A stretch of 64,000 nucleotides of DNA, taken from Sulfitobacter sp. HGT1 (GTDB lineage: Bacteria; Pseudomonadota; Alphaproteobacteria; Rhodobacterales; Rhodobacteraceae). A program made the position numbers and the translations under genes. Positions 18,410-27,196 of this stretch are shown here, one piece after another; positions within the stretch are counted from its first letter, which is position 1, and every line of letters begins with the position of its first letter. The stretch covers positions 62,001 through 126,000 of the forward strand of contig NZ_BLWI01000013.1 of assembly GCF_013282155.1 (NCBI RefSeq). The letters run 5' to 3'. The notes under the pieces are model-generated. The model did no database searches. It was given only the letters and a program-made list of their open reading frames with translations, and was not told the DNA's origin.

Positions 18410-19216
18410 TTATTCATAAGTGCCATATCCGTAGCCGGGTCCCTGCTGTCTGCATTTGTTCAGGATCACCCCTAGCATCTGGGTTTGCCCCGACAGTTCA
18501 CGTTCGCATTGGTCAATCTGGTCTGTGGTTGTCAGGTCGGCGGCGGCGATAACCAGAACGCAATCCACATGTTTCGCGATGGCCATCATATCATGGGACA
18601 AAAGCATCGGCGGGGTGTCGATAATAGTGATGTCCGTTGCGTAGGTGTCATCAAGAGAGCACAGCGCAAGGGGGAAAAAGCGGCTTGCCAGAATTTGAGC
18701 AGCGTCGGTCACCGGGTTCCGGTTGGAGGAGATCGCAAGATTGTCACCGACGCGCAATGCGGCAGAGTGGAACGGGCGGTCGCCTCGCAAGAAATGCGCC
18801 ATATCAGCGGGTGGTGCACATCCCAACATGGCTGCCAACGAGGGTCGCCGCATGTCCATTTCCAGCAAGATGGTCCGACAATCGGGTTGCCATTGCAGAC
18901 TAAGCGCGAGGTTAAGCGCCACAGTGCTTTTCCCACATTCAGCGGTGGGTGACGTAATCGCAACGCGCCGCCACCCTTTGGCACGCATGTGGTGCAGCAG
19001 ACGGGTGCGCAGCATATCATAGGGCATCGCACCCGCGCCTGATCCATGGGTAAAAATCAGGTTTTGGGAAAGGTGGCCGGGGCACAGATCGGCAATTTTT
19101 ATCCCTTCCCAAGCGGCCTGAAGGACCCGCTTTTCTTGAACGGACGGAATGGGTTTGAGGCGCGTATTCAACGCGGGCCTCTGGGTTTGATCAAGGGTTG
19201 TAAGGGGGGTATTCAA
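18410..19216 (-). CDS. CpsD/CapB-like BY-kinase domain protein for polysaccharide export
   Basis: A 268-residue cytoplasmic ATPase of the bacterial tyrosine-kinase type. The Walker A loop is 'SPTAECGKST' (around residue 85-94, Cys in place of the usual Gly before GKST). Walker A' is 'TILLEMDMRRP' and Walker B is 'DITIIDTPPML'. The C-terminus ends in a short Tyr/Gly cluster (three Tyr in the last eight residues) that could be autophosphorylated. It overlaps the chain-length gene by 4 bp. Such pairs control polymer length and export in the Wzy pathway. Confidence 0.82.
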   Translation of the reverse strand: MNTPLTTLDQTQRPALNTRLKPIPSVQEKRVLQAAWEGIKIADLCPGHLSQNLIFTHGSGAGAMPYDMLRTRLLHHMRAKGWRRVAITSPTAECGKSTVALNLALSLQWQPDCRTILLEMDMRRPSLAAMLGCAPPADMAHFLRGDRPFHSAALRVGDNLAISSNRNPVTDAAQILASRFFPLALCSLDDTYATDITIIDTPPMLLSHDMMAIAKHVDCVLVIAAADLTTTDQIDQCERELSGQTQMLGVILNKCRQQGPGYGYGTYE

Positions 19217-20805
19217 TGACGTTCCGAACCTGTTGTCTGAAGGTTTTCAGTTGTTAATTTGGCAGTCGTTAATTCTGTTGGCCCAATTGTTCCGTCAACA
19301 TGCGAAGCACCCACCGAATACCCCTGCAGCGCCCAAAGCCCCGCAGACAAACCGGCCAGCACAAGGGCAACCGTCACCTGTGTCGGTGTGCGGCGGCGCG
19401 ATATTTCGGTTCCGGCTGTTTGATACGGCAAGGTTGCAAAGGGGATGATCCCCAAGGCATTGCTGATGTCCGCAGCGCGCCGGATCTTTTTGCTAAAATG
19501 CTCTTGAATGAAAACAAACCCAACTCCACCGAGCAACCCGCAGAGAAACCCGGCAACAAGCGCGACAAGCCGGCTTGGCCCCTTGGGGTGAAGTGGCGGC
19601 AAGGCTTTTTCGAACAAGGAAATGTGTTGCCCATGGCGCAACGTTTCAATCATCTTGCTGGTCTCGGCGCGCGTTTTGCTGGCGACGGCCTGTTCATGCT
19701 GTGCGCGTGTGTTGGCCTGTGTGCGTTCAAGATTGCCGAGGGTAATGCCGTTCGATGTGGTCGCTTCAATAGATTCAGCAAGTGCGGTCAATGAATCGCT
19801 TATCTGCGTCTTTCGGGTCGTGAGTTCTGCCAAGTCCCCTTCAATTTCGGCGCGCTCTATCTCATAACTCGATGCCGGTTCTGGCAGCAGGACGGGGTGA
19901 TCGGGTGTTTTGCCCGCAGCTTGCAGACGCTGACGCAAGCCGTTCACCTGCGACAACAGGATTTTTACACGAGGGTTATCAGGGGAGAGGAGCGTGGTCT
20001 GGGTTGCCAGATCCTCTTCTAAAACGGCGAGTTGTATTTCTTCGTTCGATTGGGAGATGGAGGGTTTGATCGCATCGGCCGCAGCAAGGAGTTGCCGGCG
20101 GCGTTCCGATTTTGCCCTGAATTCGCGTAGCGTTCCAATTTGACGCTCCACTTGCAACAGTCGTTCCTGAAGCGTGGTTTGCTGGGTTCGCCGAAAGGCA
20201 AGGCTATCGGGTAAACTGTCCGTATTTTTCTGCCTGAAAGCCAGAATTGCAGCATCCTGAGCGGCAAGCTCCCTCTCAAGTCGCGCGACTTCTTGCGTGT
20301 AAAATTCGAGGGTTTTGCGCGCAATTTGCGTTCGCGTTGCGACGTCTTCTTGCATCACCATTGTGGCAATCTTGTTGGCGACATCCGCTGCAAGCTGAGA
20401 GGAGGAGGCCTCAAAACTGATGCTGATAAGGGGTACGGCGTCACGTCCCGGCGCGTGGGTCATGCGTATCCTCGACCTTAAATCGCTGACCTGCTCGTCT
20501 GTGAGGGGGGTATTTTGGCGCAAACCCTCATAGATTTTTTCATGCCACGCCAGGTCTGACAGGCTGTGGCGCACCAGGATGCGTTGCAATATCAGATCCA
20601 ATCGAGACTGCGATTGTAGGGGTGCAGATGAACCTGCCAGATCGCTCGATATCTGCTCCGGCTCCACCAATATACGCGCGAGGGCGACATAGACGGGGGT
20701 TCGCAGGCTGGTCATGACGGCAGCCGAGGTGACGCCAATCACGCAGAAGACCGCAATCCAGTGCCACCGCAGGACAAGCCGAGAAATGAAGAAAGGAAAA
20801 TCCAT
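19213..20805 (-). CDS. Wzz/GumC-like polysaccharide chain-length determinant
   Basis: A 530-residue polysaccharide co-polymerase. A membrane helix near residues 12-32 precedes a Wzz domain beginning 'VALARILVEPEQI'. A long coiled coil follows (about 170-390, with 'LERELAAQDAAILAFRQKN' and many Glu/Arg heptads). A membrane helix then lies at 'ALVAGFLCGLLGGVGFVFI', and a last hydrophobic helix near 'TVALVLAGLSAGLWAL' is unusual, since most GumC-type proteins stop earlier or continue into the kinase. The kinase is a separate overlapping gene here. The start is the first in-frame ATG; a TTG at 20889 would add 28 residues. Confidence 0.83.
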   Translation of the reverse strand: MDFPFFISRLVLRWHWIAVFCVIGVTSAAVMTSLRTPVYVALARILVEPEQISSDLAGSSAPLQSQSRLDLILQRILVRHSLSDLAWHEKIYEGLRQNTPLTDEQVSDLRSRIRMTHAPGRDAVPLISISFEASSSQLAADVANKIATMVMQEDVATRTQIARKTLEFYTQEVARLERELAAQDAAILAFRQKNTDSLPDSLAFRRTQQTTLQERLLQVERQIGTLREFRAKSERRRQLLAAADAIKPSISQSNEEIQLAVLEEDLATQTTLLSPDNPRVKILLSQVNGLRQRLQAAGKTPDHPVLLPEPASSYEIERAEIEGDLAELTTRKTQISDSLTALAESIEATTSNGITLGNLERTQANTRAQHEQAVASKTRAETSKMIETLRHGQHISLFEKALPPLHPKGPSRLVALVAGFLCGLLGGVGFVFIQEHFSKKIRRAADISNALGIIPFATLPYQTAGTEISRRRTPTQVTVALVLAGLSAGLWALQGYSVGASHVDGTIGPTELTTAKLTTENLQTTGSERH

Positions 20806-20951
20806 TTTCAGCCGGTACCAACGCCGGAAAGCCAGCGGAAAAAACGATGCAAACGCTGTTTGTGAGTCATTGCCTCGTGGTCCCTTCAAACTGGTGCATT
20901 AACGATCTGTGAAACATCCGAACTCCAGATTGGCCGCAGAAAGTTAAATGC

Positions 20952-21084
20952 TGGTTAATTGGGCTACCCTGATCGGATTGTTTTGGAGAGCCGCCGCTGA
21001 CCCCCAAAGAATTTTGGTTAATTGGGCTGGTGCTTAACGGCTTGGTAACTCTCGGCGGCCTAGGGATTTAGTACTGATTAACCA
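20952..21084. promoter_or_regulatory. Repeated TGGTTAAT motifs in the divergent EPS promoter
   Basis: The 342-bp space between the chain-length gene and the sugar transferase holds TGGTTAATTGGGCT at 20952-20965 and again, identical, at 21015-21028 (63 bp apart). The core TGGTTAAT recurs inverted at 21077-21084. Such arrays in a divergent promoter suggest binding sites for one regulator of the exopolysaccharide cluster. The protein is not identifiable from the sequence. Confidence 0.45.
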
Positions 21085-21147
21085 GATCCCGCCGTATTCC
21101 GGAGAGGATCACTGGTTTGAAACCGCGAAACAGGGATGGGCCGACAT

Positions 21148-21861
21148 ATGATTTTTCAGGACTTCAACAGCCCGTCTTCGACCCTTGATGTCACGCGCGC
21201 AATCGTCCGGGAGCCCCCGCAAACATTAGGAAAAAATGAGGAGAATACCCGCAGCGGTTTGTACCGAAACGGTGGCAAACGGGCGCTCGATCTTTTGATT
21301 TGTCTGTTTCTTGCACCCTTGGTGATCCCCCTTGTGGGCATTTGTGCATTGATGATTTGGTTAACAGGTCAGGCACCATTTTATTCACAATTTCGAATCG
21401 GCTTTAACGGTCGTGTCTTCAAAATGTGGAAACTGCGATCCATGGTCAGCAACGGGGACACGGTTCTTGCGCGGCATCTGGCCGATAATGCAGCGGCCAA
21501 GCTGGAATGGCACTGTATGCAAAAACTGAAACACGACCCCCGTGTCACCCATTTCGGACATTTTTTGCGACGGACTTCTCTTGATGAACTGCCGCAGATC
21601 TGGAACGTGGTGTGGGGAGACATGAGCCTGGTCGGCCCGCGCCCCATGATGATTTGCCAAGAGCCGCTTTATACCGGGCGCGATTACTATGATATGCTGC
21701 CCGGGATCAGCGGGAACTGGCAGGTATCTACCCGAAATCTATCAGATTTTGCCGACCGCGCCGTGTTCGACAGTGCCTATTCTGCCAAGCTTTCCCTCCG
21801 AGAAGACCTGATGATTTTGGTAAAAACGATCGGCGTCGTTCTAAAGGCAAACGGTCACTGA
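21148..21861 (+). CDS. Initiating sugar transferase (WcaJ/ExoY type)
   Basis: A 237-residue polyprenyl-phosphate hexose-1-phosphate transferase. It has one hydrophobic hairpin (around 'LLICLFLAPLVIPLVGICALM'). The catalytic cytoplasmic domain follows: 'GFNGRVFKMWKLRSMV', 'RVTHFGHFLRRTSLDELPQIWNVVWGDMSLVGPRP' (pieces of the Bac_transf signature) and 'LPGISGNWQVSTRN'. It would load the first sugar phosphate onto undecaprenyl phosphate. It is a short ExoY-like form without the N-terminal membrane block of WcaJ. The ATG at 21148 has GGGATGGG upstream; an ATG at 21136 is too close to its purine tract. The next gene begins 2 bp downstream. Confidence 0.9.
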   Translation: MIFQDFNSPSSTLDVTRAIVREPPQTLGKNEENTRSGLYRNGGKRALDLLICLFLAPLVIPLVGICALMIWLTGQAPFYSQFRIGFNGRVFKMWKLRSMVSNGDTVLARHLADNAAAKLEWHCMQKLKHDPRVTHFGHFLRRTSLDELPQIWNVVWGDMSLVGPRPMMICQEPLYTGRDYYDMLPGISGNWQVSTRNLSDFADRAVFDSAYSAKLSLREDLMILVKTIGVVLKANGH

Positions 21862-21862
21862 A

Positions 21863-22834
21863 ATGAATGCGTATTGCCAGCCACGGTTACGGACACAGAC
21901 TGCCGAATTGACTGTCATTATCATAAGTTACAACACGGCTGACCTGACGCTGAAAGCGGTCGAAACCCTATATGCCAATACGCAGGATACCGTGTTTGAC
22001 TGCGTCGTGTTTGACAACGCGTCACGGGATGATTCAGTCGCAAGAATAAGGGCTGCTTTCCCACAAGTGCGGGTCATCGCATCGGCCGAAAATATCGGGT
22101 TCGCGATGGCGAATAATGTGGTCGCGGCTGAATGCGCCACGCCTTATTTCTTGCTGTTGAACCCCGACACGGAAACCCACCCGCAGGCTGTCGATGCGCT
22201 GGTCAAATTTGCAAAATCCTATCCCGAAACAGGGATTTGGGGCGGGCGGACCGTGTTTGCCGACGGGTCTTTGAACATCGCGTCCTGCTGGGCGGCACCA
22301 TCTGTCAGGAGCCTGTTTTTCAGGGCAATCGGTCTGACGACCCTTTGGCCGGAATCGGACATGGTTAACCCCGAGAAATACACCGGCTGGCAAAGGGACA
22401 GTATCCGCAAAGTCGATATTGTCGTGGGGTGTTTCTTGATGATCGGGCGACCGCTTTGGCAGCAACTTGGCGGGTTCCGGCCAAAATACTTCATGTATGG
22501 AGAGGATGCAGATCTGTGCCTGCGTGCGCGCAAACTTGGGTATCTGCCTGCCATCACCCCTGACGCCCAGATCACCCATCACGTCGGCGCATCGACCACC
22601 CGAAATGAGGAAAAGACGATTTCCGTCATGAAATCACGCGCGTCACTGATACGGGATCATTGGCCTCGCTGGAAAATCGGCAGCGGTATTTTCCTGATGT
22701 GGTTATGGGGGGCGCTTCGGTATTTTGGTACCCGCCCGTTAACCATCTCTCGCAATGCACGACTGCGTGAAACGGCGCATCATTGGCAGGTGGTTTGGGC
22801 GCGGCGGGCCGAGTGGTTGGCAGGTTACGCATAG
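21863..22834 (+). CDS. GT2 glycosyltransferase
   Basis: A 323-residue GT-A family 2 transferase. 'LTVIIISYNTADLTLKAVETL' opens the fold, 'VVFDNASRDDSV' follows, and 'YFLLLNPDTETH' carries the metal-binding DxD-type motif. 'GCFLMIGRPLWQQLGGFRPKYFMYGEDADLCLRARKLGY' (in pieces) is the rhamnosyltransferase-like acceptor region with the catalytic ED. The C-terminus has a weak hydrophobic segment near 275. It would add a sugar to the lipid-linked repeat unit. Its 3' end overlaps the next, convergent gene by 10 bp. Confidence 0.88.
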   Translation: MNAYCQPRLRTQTAELTVIIISYNTADLTLKAVETLYANTQDTVFDCVVFDNASRDDSVARIRAAFPQVRVIASAENIGFAMANNVVAAECATPYFLLLNPDTETHPQAVDALVKFAKSYPETGIWGGRTVFADGSLNIASCWAAPSVRSLFFRAIGLTTLWPESDMVNPEKYTGWQRDSIRKVDIVVGCFLMIGRPLWQQLGGFRPKYFMYGEDADLCLRARKLGYLPAITPDAQITHHVGASTTRNEEKTISVMKSRASLIRDHWPRWKIGSGIFLMWLWGALRYFGTRPLTISRNARLRETAHHWQVVWARRAEWLAGYA

Positions 22835-23787
22835 GCCTGAATCCAACGTTTTGCGACAACGGAAGCTGTCAGGCGATCAACGTCATGTAACCGCGACGTA
22901 GGGATATTCCCCAAGTAGGACGAGGTGACCGAAAACGTCGAATGGCGCGAATAGATCAGGTGGTCGCAGCGCGACAAAAGCCACATATCAATCAGGGCAT
23001 TTTCGGCCTCTTCCAGCTTTGCAATGTCGGACGTGGGCCAATGGAGCCTGCTGCCATCGGCTGGCAGGTATTTGTCTATAAAGTGCACACCGGAAAATTT
23101 CGACGCCATTTGCGCCTGAACATCCGCGTTATCCGTTGCCAAAAAGATTGACGCGTCGGGGAGTTGTCTTACCATTTTCCTGAGGGTCGTTTTGATAGGC
23201 CCCAGCGGAATCTTGCGATCCGTATAGCGGATATGAACGCCAATACTTGGCTTTGACAGCCTAGCGGCATTTTCGGTGACCTGTCCTAGAACATGGTCAT
23301 TTGGTGTGAAAAACTGGCCCAGACAATCTGCAACGATCTGGCGCTCTGACTTGCTGGCAAACTCGGGATGCCGGCGCAGGTGGTGGGCGATGCGGCGGAA
23401 CTTTGGCAGATACGACCAGAAAACCGCGACATCATCGGATGTGTTCAACCGCCCCAGATCAACGCAAAATTTGCGATACCCCAAGGGGTTCGAATGGCTG
23501 TAAGGCGCGTATTTTTCGATCATTTCCTGCGGCGTCAATTGCAGATTCCCAGCCCAAATTTGCGGTGAAACCGGCCCCGAAAATGCGTCGAACGCGTCGG
23601 CGCTTTGCGTGATTGGCGTGTTAAACAGCAAGGGGTAGGCATTTGTCCCGATCGGGGCGTAGCTGCCGTCGCGCCAGTCAATGACGGGGGTGCGATCGGT
23701 GAGCCGCGCATAAACAAGGCCGCACACCGCCGAGAGGATGCGATTGCCCAACCCGCCTTTGCCTTTGATCAAAAGGATCTTTTCCAC
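22825..23787 (-). CDS. Fucosyltransferase-like (NodZ/GT23-type) protein
   Basis: A 320-residue protein with GT-B fucosyltransferase hallmarks: 'GGLGNRILSAVCGLVYAR' near the N-terminus, the HxRxxD element 'IGVHIRYTDRK' around residue 185, 'IFLATDNADVQ', and 'LLSRCDHLIYSRHSTFS' as the C-terminal nucleotide-sugar loop. These match the NodZ / alpha-1,6-fucosyltransferase group in pattern, but the exact donor cannot be fixed. No ATG fits. The best start is the GTG at 23787, where the conserved domain begins after a GGGACGG purine tract. It runs opposite to its neighbours inside the cluster. Confidence 0.65.
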   Translation of the reverse strand: MEKILLIKGKGGLGNRILSAVCGLVYARLTDRTPVIDWRDGSYAPIGTNAYPLLFNTPITQSADAFDAFSGPVSPQIWAGNLQLTPQEMIEKYAPYSHSNPLGYRKFCVDLGRLNTSDDVAVFWSYLPKFRRIAHHLRRHPEFASKSERQIVADCLGQFFTPNDHVLGQVTENAARLSKPSIGVHIRYTDRKIPLGPIKTTLRKMVRQLPDASIFLATDNADVQAQMASKFSGVHFIDKYLPADGSRLHWPTSDIAKLEEAENALIDMWLLSRCDHLIYSRHSTFSVTSSYLGNIPTSRLHDVDRLTASVVAKRWIQAYA

Positions 23788-23911
23788 AATGCCGTCCCAT
23801 CCCGATGTCCAATTCAAGTCGGGATCAAGATCATGGTTAACCGTTTACAATTCTTTAACTCCTACGGGGTCAATTGGATGTGACGGAAGATTCAGGTCTG
23901 AAAGGAAACAC

Positions 23912-24532
23912 ATGCGTTGGTTGCTTGCTCGAACGATTTTTCATGTCCGGCTGACCACCGTGATATATGTGGCCGTGATCCTGGGGGCGGGCAGTGTTGC
24001 GGCGCAGTCTTACCATATCAGGCCGGGTGATATTCTGCGGATCGAAGTGCTGGAGGACCCTGAACTGAACCGGTCCGTTCTGGTCGCGCCGGATGGTAGG
24101 ATTTCGGTGCCGATGGCCGGAACGATGCGGATATCCGGGCAGCCCGTCGAGGCGGTTCAACGGGGCCTTGCCGCGCGTCTGTCGGCCAGTTTCGCCAACC
24201 CGCCGAATGTATTTGTGTCTGTCGAACGACTGGCAGAAAGGCGACCCGACATGCGCCAGCCAACGGCACCAAAGCTGATTTCCGTATTCGTAATGGGCGA
24301 AGCAAACAAACCCGGACATTTCGAAATTCCGGAAAATACCAATGTATTGCAAGCCTTTGCCGCGATGGGCGGGTTCACCAAATTCGCAGCGATCAAACGC
24401 GTCCAATTGCGGCGCGCGGCCAAGATCGTGCCGCTGAATTACCAACAGATCGAAGCAGGGTCTGCGGCCGCACAGATGACATTGCAAGATGGCGACGTGA
24501 TCGTTGTACCCCAAAGACGTCTGTTTGAATGA
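23912..24532 (+). CDS. Wza-like polysaccharide export protein
   Basis: A 206-residue periplasmic/outer-membrane export protein. A signal peptide (1-31) precedes 'YHIRPGDILRIEVLEDPELNRSVLVAPDGRISVPMAG' (the Poly_export domain, in pieces), then an SLBB-type domain 'FVMGEANKPGHFEIPENTNVLQAFAAMGG' and 'LQDGDVIVVP'. It lacks the extra SLBB repeats and C-terminal amphipathic helix of full-length Wza, and no lipobox cysteine follows the signal peptide. The ATG at 23912 is preceded by AAAGGA. A barrel protein gene follows directly and may complete the outer-membrane channel. Confidence 0.87.
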   Translation: MRWLLARTIFHVRLTTVIYVAVILGAGSVAAQSYHIRPGDILRIEVLEDPELNRSVLVAPDGRISVPMAGTMRISGQPVEAVQRGLAARLSASFANPPNVFVSVERLAERRPDMRQPTAPKLISVFVMGEANKPGHFEIPENTNVLQAFAAMGGFTKFAAIKRVQLRRAAKIVPLNYQQIEAGSAAAQMTLQDGDVIVVPQRRLFE

Positions 24533-24542
24533 AGGCCAGGGC

Positions 24543-25796
24543 ATGATTGGCCCGATACGATGCAGCCTTTTGACGGTGGCGATTCTGATTTTGTTCACCA
24601 ATCTGGCGCAAGCCGGTGGCACGGGTGGCATCGCATTGACTCTTTCGGTCGAAACCTCGGTGCAGGGCTACTCTAACCCGGCGCTCAACACGGTAAACCC
24701 GCAAAGACTGAACCAGACAAGCACCGCTTTCCGCTTTGGACTGTTTAGCGAAACGCGCAGTCAGCATCTTGCTTTGAAAGGCGGGCTGTCCCTGCGCGCA
24801 TCGGGGGGCGCGGGTGCAGGAAGCGTGGCAGATGGGGCAGTCGATCCGTTCTTGGCGATCCAGTATTTTCGACAGGCGCGCGATGCCTCGTTAACCTTTG
24901 ACGCCAGTGTGAAAGAGGCTGATTTGATTCAGATGGACGCGACCGCCTTTGGGCCAGCGCTTCCTATCGGGACAGCAAGGCGCAGGCAGCTCAGTGCTGA
25001 ACTAAACCTGAAATGGAGAGAAAATGCCCCCTTGGGTTTCGGTATTTTGGCGGCCAGCGAACAGGTCAAATACAAGGGCGGCACCGCAATCGGACAAGGC
25101 GGCCAAGTGCTGAGCGGCACCACACGCCAGCGGATCGACCTGATGGCACGGCTGGATTTGAACAGGGTCAGCCAGCTGACCACTACATTGGGCTATCGCG
25201 TTTTCAATCAAGAGACAGTGACCGGCCGCCGCGAGAGTTACGGCTTTGATACTACTTACCAAATTGATCGTCCGAGCGGGCCGCTGGCGTTCAAATACGG
25301 GTATGTGTCGACGGAAAACGGGCATCGCATGCACGCAATGATCGAGCGGAGCATCAGCTTGCCTGACGGGGCGTTTAGGGTCGGTGCCGGTATCGGCCGC
25401 ACTGCGGGCGGCGACCGGCATGTCATCGGGCATCTAAACTACCATGCCGCACTTCCTTTCGGGGGTGTGGAAACCCGTCTGAAGCGCGCGTTAGCAAGCA
25501 GCGATCAGGATGACAGCGAACAGATCAATACAGAATTCGGGGTGGGGGTTCATCTGGATGTGACCCCATTGGACCGGCTGTTGTTTCGCCTCGACTGGGC
25601 AGAGGCGGGAAATACCCTGTCGGGATTAACCACGATGAATCGCGCAATCGCTGTTAGTTATGCGCGCACATTGACACGTGACGCGACATTCAACATCGGG
25701 CTGCGCCGCCGTGGTATCCGCGATACGGTCACGGGTGCAGGGCGATCAAACGAGGTTTTCATTTCCCTTACCCGCAATTTTGAAACGCGTTATTAA
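24543..25796 (+). CDS. Outer-membrane beta-barrel protein of the EPS cluster
   Basis: A 417-residue protein with a signal peptide ('MIGPIRCSLLTVAILILF', cleaved after AQA) and a body of alternating hydrophobic/polar strands. It ends in '...FISLTRNFETRY' with aromatic residues near the C-terminus, as in outer-membrane barrels. No enzymatic motif is seen. It starts 10 bp after the Wza-like gene behind an AAGGCCAGG. The pairing suggests a second outer-membrane component for polymer release, comparable to the barrel proteins that accompany short Wza-type proteins (inference). Confidence 0.6.
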   Translation: MIGPIRCSLLTVAILILFTNLAQAGGTGGIALTLSVETSVQGYSNPALNTVNPQRLNQTSTAFRFGLFSETRSQHLALKGGLSLRASGGAGAGSVADGAVDPFLAIQYFRQARDASLTFDASVKEADLIQMDATAFGPALPIGTARRRQLSAELNLKWRENAPLGFGILAASEQVKYKGGTAIGQGGQVLSGTTRQRIDLMARLDLNRVSQLTTTLGYRVFNQETVTGRRESYGFDTTYQIDRPSGPLAFKYGYVSTENGHRMHAMIERSISLPDGAFRVGAGIGRTAGGDRHVIGHLNYHAALPFGGVETRLKRALASSDQDDSEQINTEFGVGVHLDVTPLDRLLFRLDWAEAGNTLSGLTTMNRAIAVSYARTLTRDATFNIGLRRRGIRDTVTGAGRSNEVFISLTRNFETRY

Positions 25797-25798
25797 GT

Positions 25799-26995
25799 CT
25801 ATTTTTCAAACAAACGTGCATAGGCCGCCAAAAGCGATTGCTCGGAATGCGCCCAGGACAATCGGTCCAGAACACGGTTGCGCCCTGCTTTACCCATGTC
25901 GCGTCGCAACGCGGGGTCGTCTATCAGCGTTCCAATTTTTATTGCGAAATCAATGGGGTCGTTGGGTTTGGCATAGAGCGACGCGGGGCCAGCCGACACG
26001 CGGCCTTCGGTCAGGTCAAATTGAACCACGGGTTTTTGCAAGGTCATGTATTCCATCACCTTATTCATCGTCGAAATGTCGTTCATCGTATTTTTAGGGT
26101 CCGATGCCACACCAATATCTATCGCATTCAAAGCATCCAAAAGATCAGGGCCATATAGCGCACCAGTAAAGGTAAAATGCTTTGTCAGGCCCCGGTCCGT
26201 CACATCTTGCATCATGTCACGACGCGCCGGACCAAAGCCGATAATCAGAAAATGCACATCCTTGTGAAGCGCATTCACCAGATGATCGGCGGCGCGCACC
26301 AGTAAATCCATGCCTTCTTGCTGCCCGATGACGCCAACATAGCCGACCAGAGTTTCGGCCCCTTTGCGATAGGTCACATCGCCGGTGGCGGGCAGGAATT
26401 GTTCGGTTTTTGGTGCGGACCGAACGGTGAAAACATCAGACGGGTCCATCTTGCCCCGCGTCATCGCGATCGTGCGAAAACTGTCGTTGGTTGCCATTGA
26501 AACGTCAGCAACCCGAAAAGTGATCCGTTCCAATACGCACATCAGGCAGTGTATCACGCCACGTTTTCCAAACTTGGCCTCAAATAGTTCCGGGCTGACA
26601 TCATGGTGGTCGAACATATATTTAACGCCCCTGTGCCGGTACAAAAGCGCCAGCAAAAAGACCAGATCAGGTGGATTGCAGCCTTGGATCGCATCGAACC
26701 GGCGTCTTTTCCACACCTTTTTGGCAAGCCTATACCATTGCCAGATGGCATGACCGTATTCCTGAGCATAGGCGAGAACGCCGGAATGTGCTTCGACCGG
26801 AAGCGTGTATCGATAAATGTGCACGCCTTCGATAACCTCGTAGGTGGCATCCCATCCGCGCCCCATAGGCGAGATGACAGAAACCTCGTAACCTGCGCGC
26901 GCAAGCGTCGTCGCCTCGAGCCAGACGCGGCGATCCAAGGGTACCGGCAGGTTTTCGACGACGATCAGAATGTGGCGATCTGTGTGTGTCGTCAT
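25799..26995 (-). CDS. GT4 glycosyltransferase
   Basis: A 398-residue GT-B family 4 transferase. The N-terminal half has 'ENLPVPLDRRVWLEATTLARAGYEVSVISP' and 'IQGCNPPDLVFLLALLYRHRGVKYMFDHHD'. The C-terminal donor domain has 'VGYVGVIGQQEGMDLLVRAA', 'HFLIIGFGPARRDM', and the E-x7-E region 'STMNKVMEYMTLQKPVVQFDL'. I start at ATG 26995 (GCAGGG upstream); an in-frame ATG at 27130 would add 45 unrelated residues. It ends 2 bp from the convergent barrel gene. It belongs to the repeat-unit assembly set. Confidence 0.9.
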   Translation of the reverse strand: MTTHTDRHILIVVENLPVPLDRRVWLEATTLARAGYEVSVISPMGRGWDATYEVIEGVHIYRYTLPVEAHSGVLAYAQEYGHAIWQWYRLAKKVWKRRRFDAIQGCNPPDLVFLLALLYRHRGVKYMFDHHDVSPELFEAKFGKRGVIHCLMCVLERITFRVADVSMATNDSFRTIAMTRGKMDPSDVFTVRSAPKTEQFLPATGDVTYRKGAETLVGYVGVIGQQEGMDLLVRAADHLVNALHKDVHFLIIGFGPARRDMMQDVTDRGLTKHFTFTGALYGPDLLDALNAIDIGVASDPKNTMNDISTMNKVMEYMTLQKPVVQFDLTEGRVSAGPASLYAKPNDPIDFAIKIGTLIDDPALRRDMGKAGRNRVLDRLSWAHSEQSLLAAYARLFEK

Positions 26996-27196
26996 ATGCC
27001 CTGCGGAGTTAAGAAAAGGTTCGTTTATTGGTGTCAAAAGAAATGAATTTTTCGTAAATCCGGGGCGAATTAATATTAATTCGTCAGGATTAGTCCTCTG
27101 TTTGACTGCTGGCTGCCGCGAAGCTGACACATCTTTCAGGCGATTTCAGCGGGCGTGTGTTGCACATACAACCTGCTGCTGCCTGAGAGGACCAAT

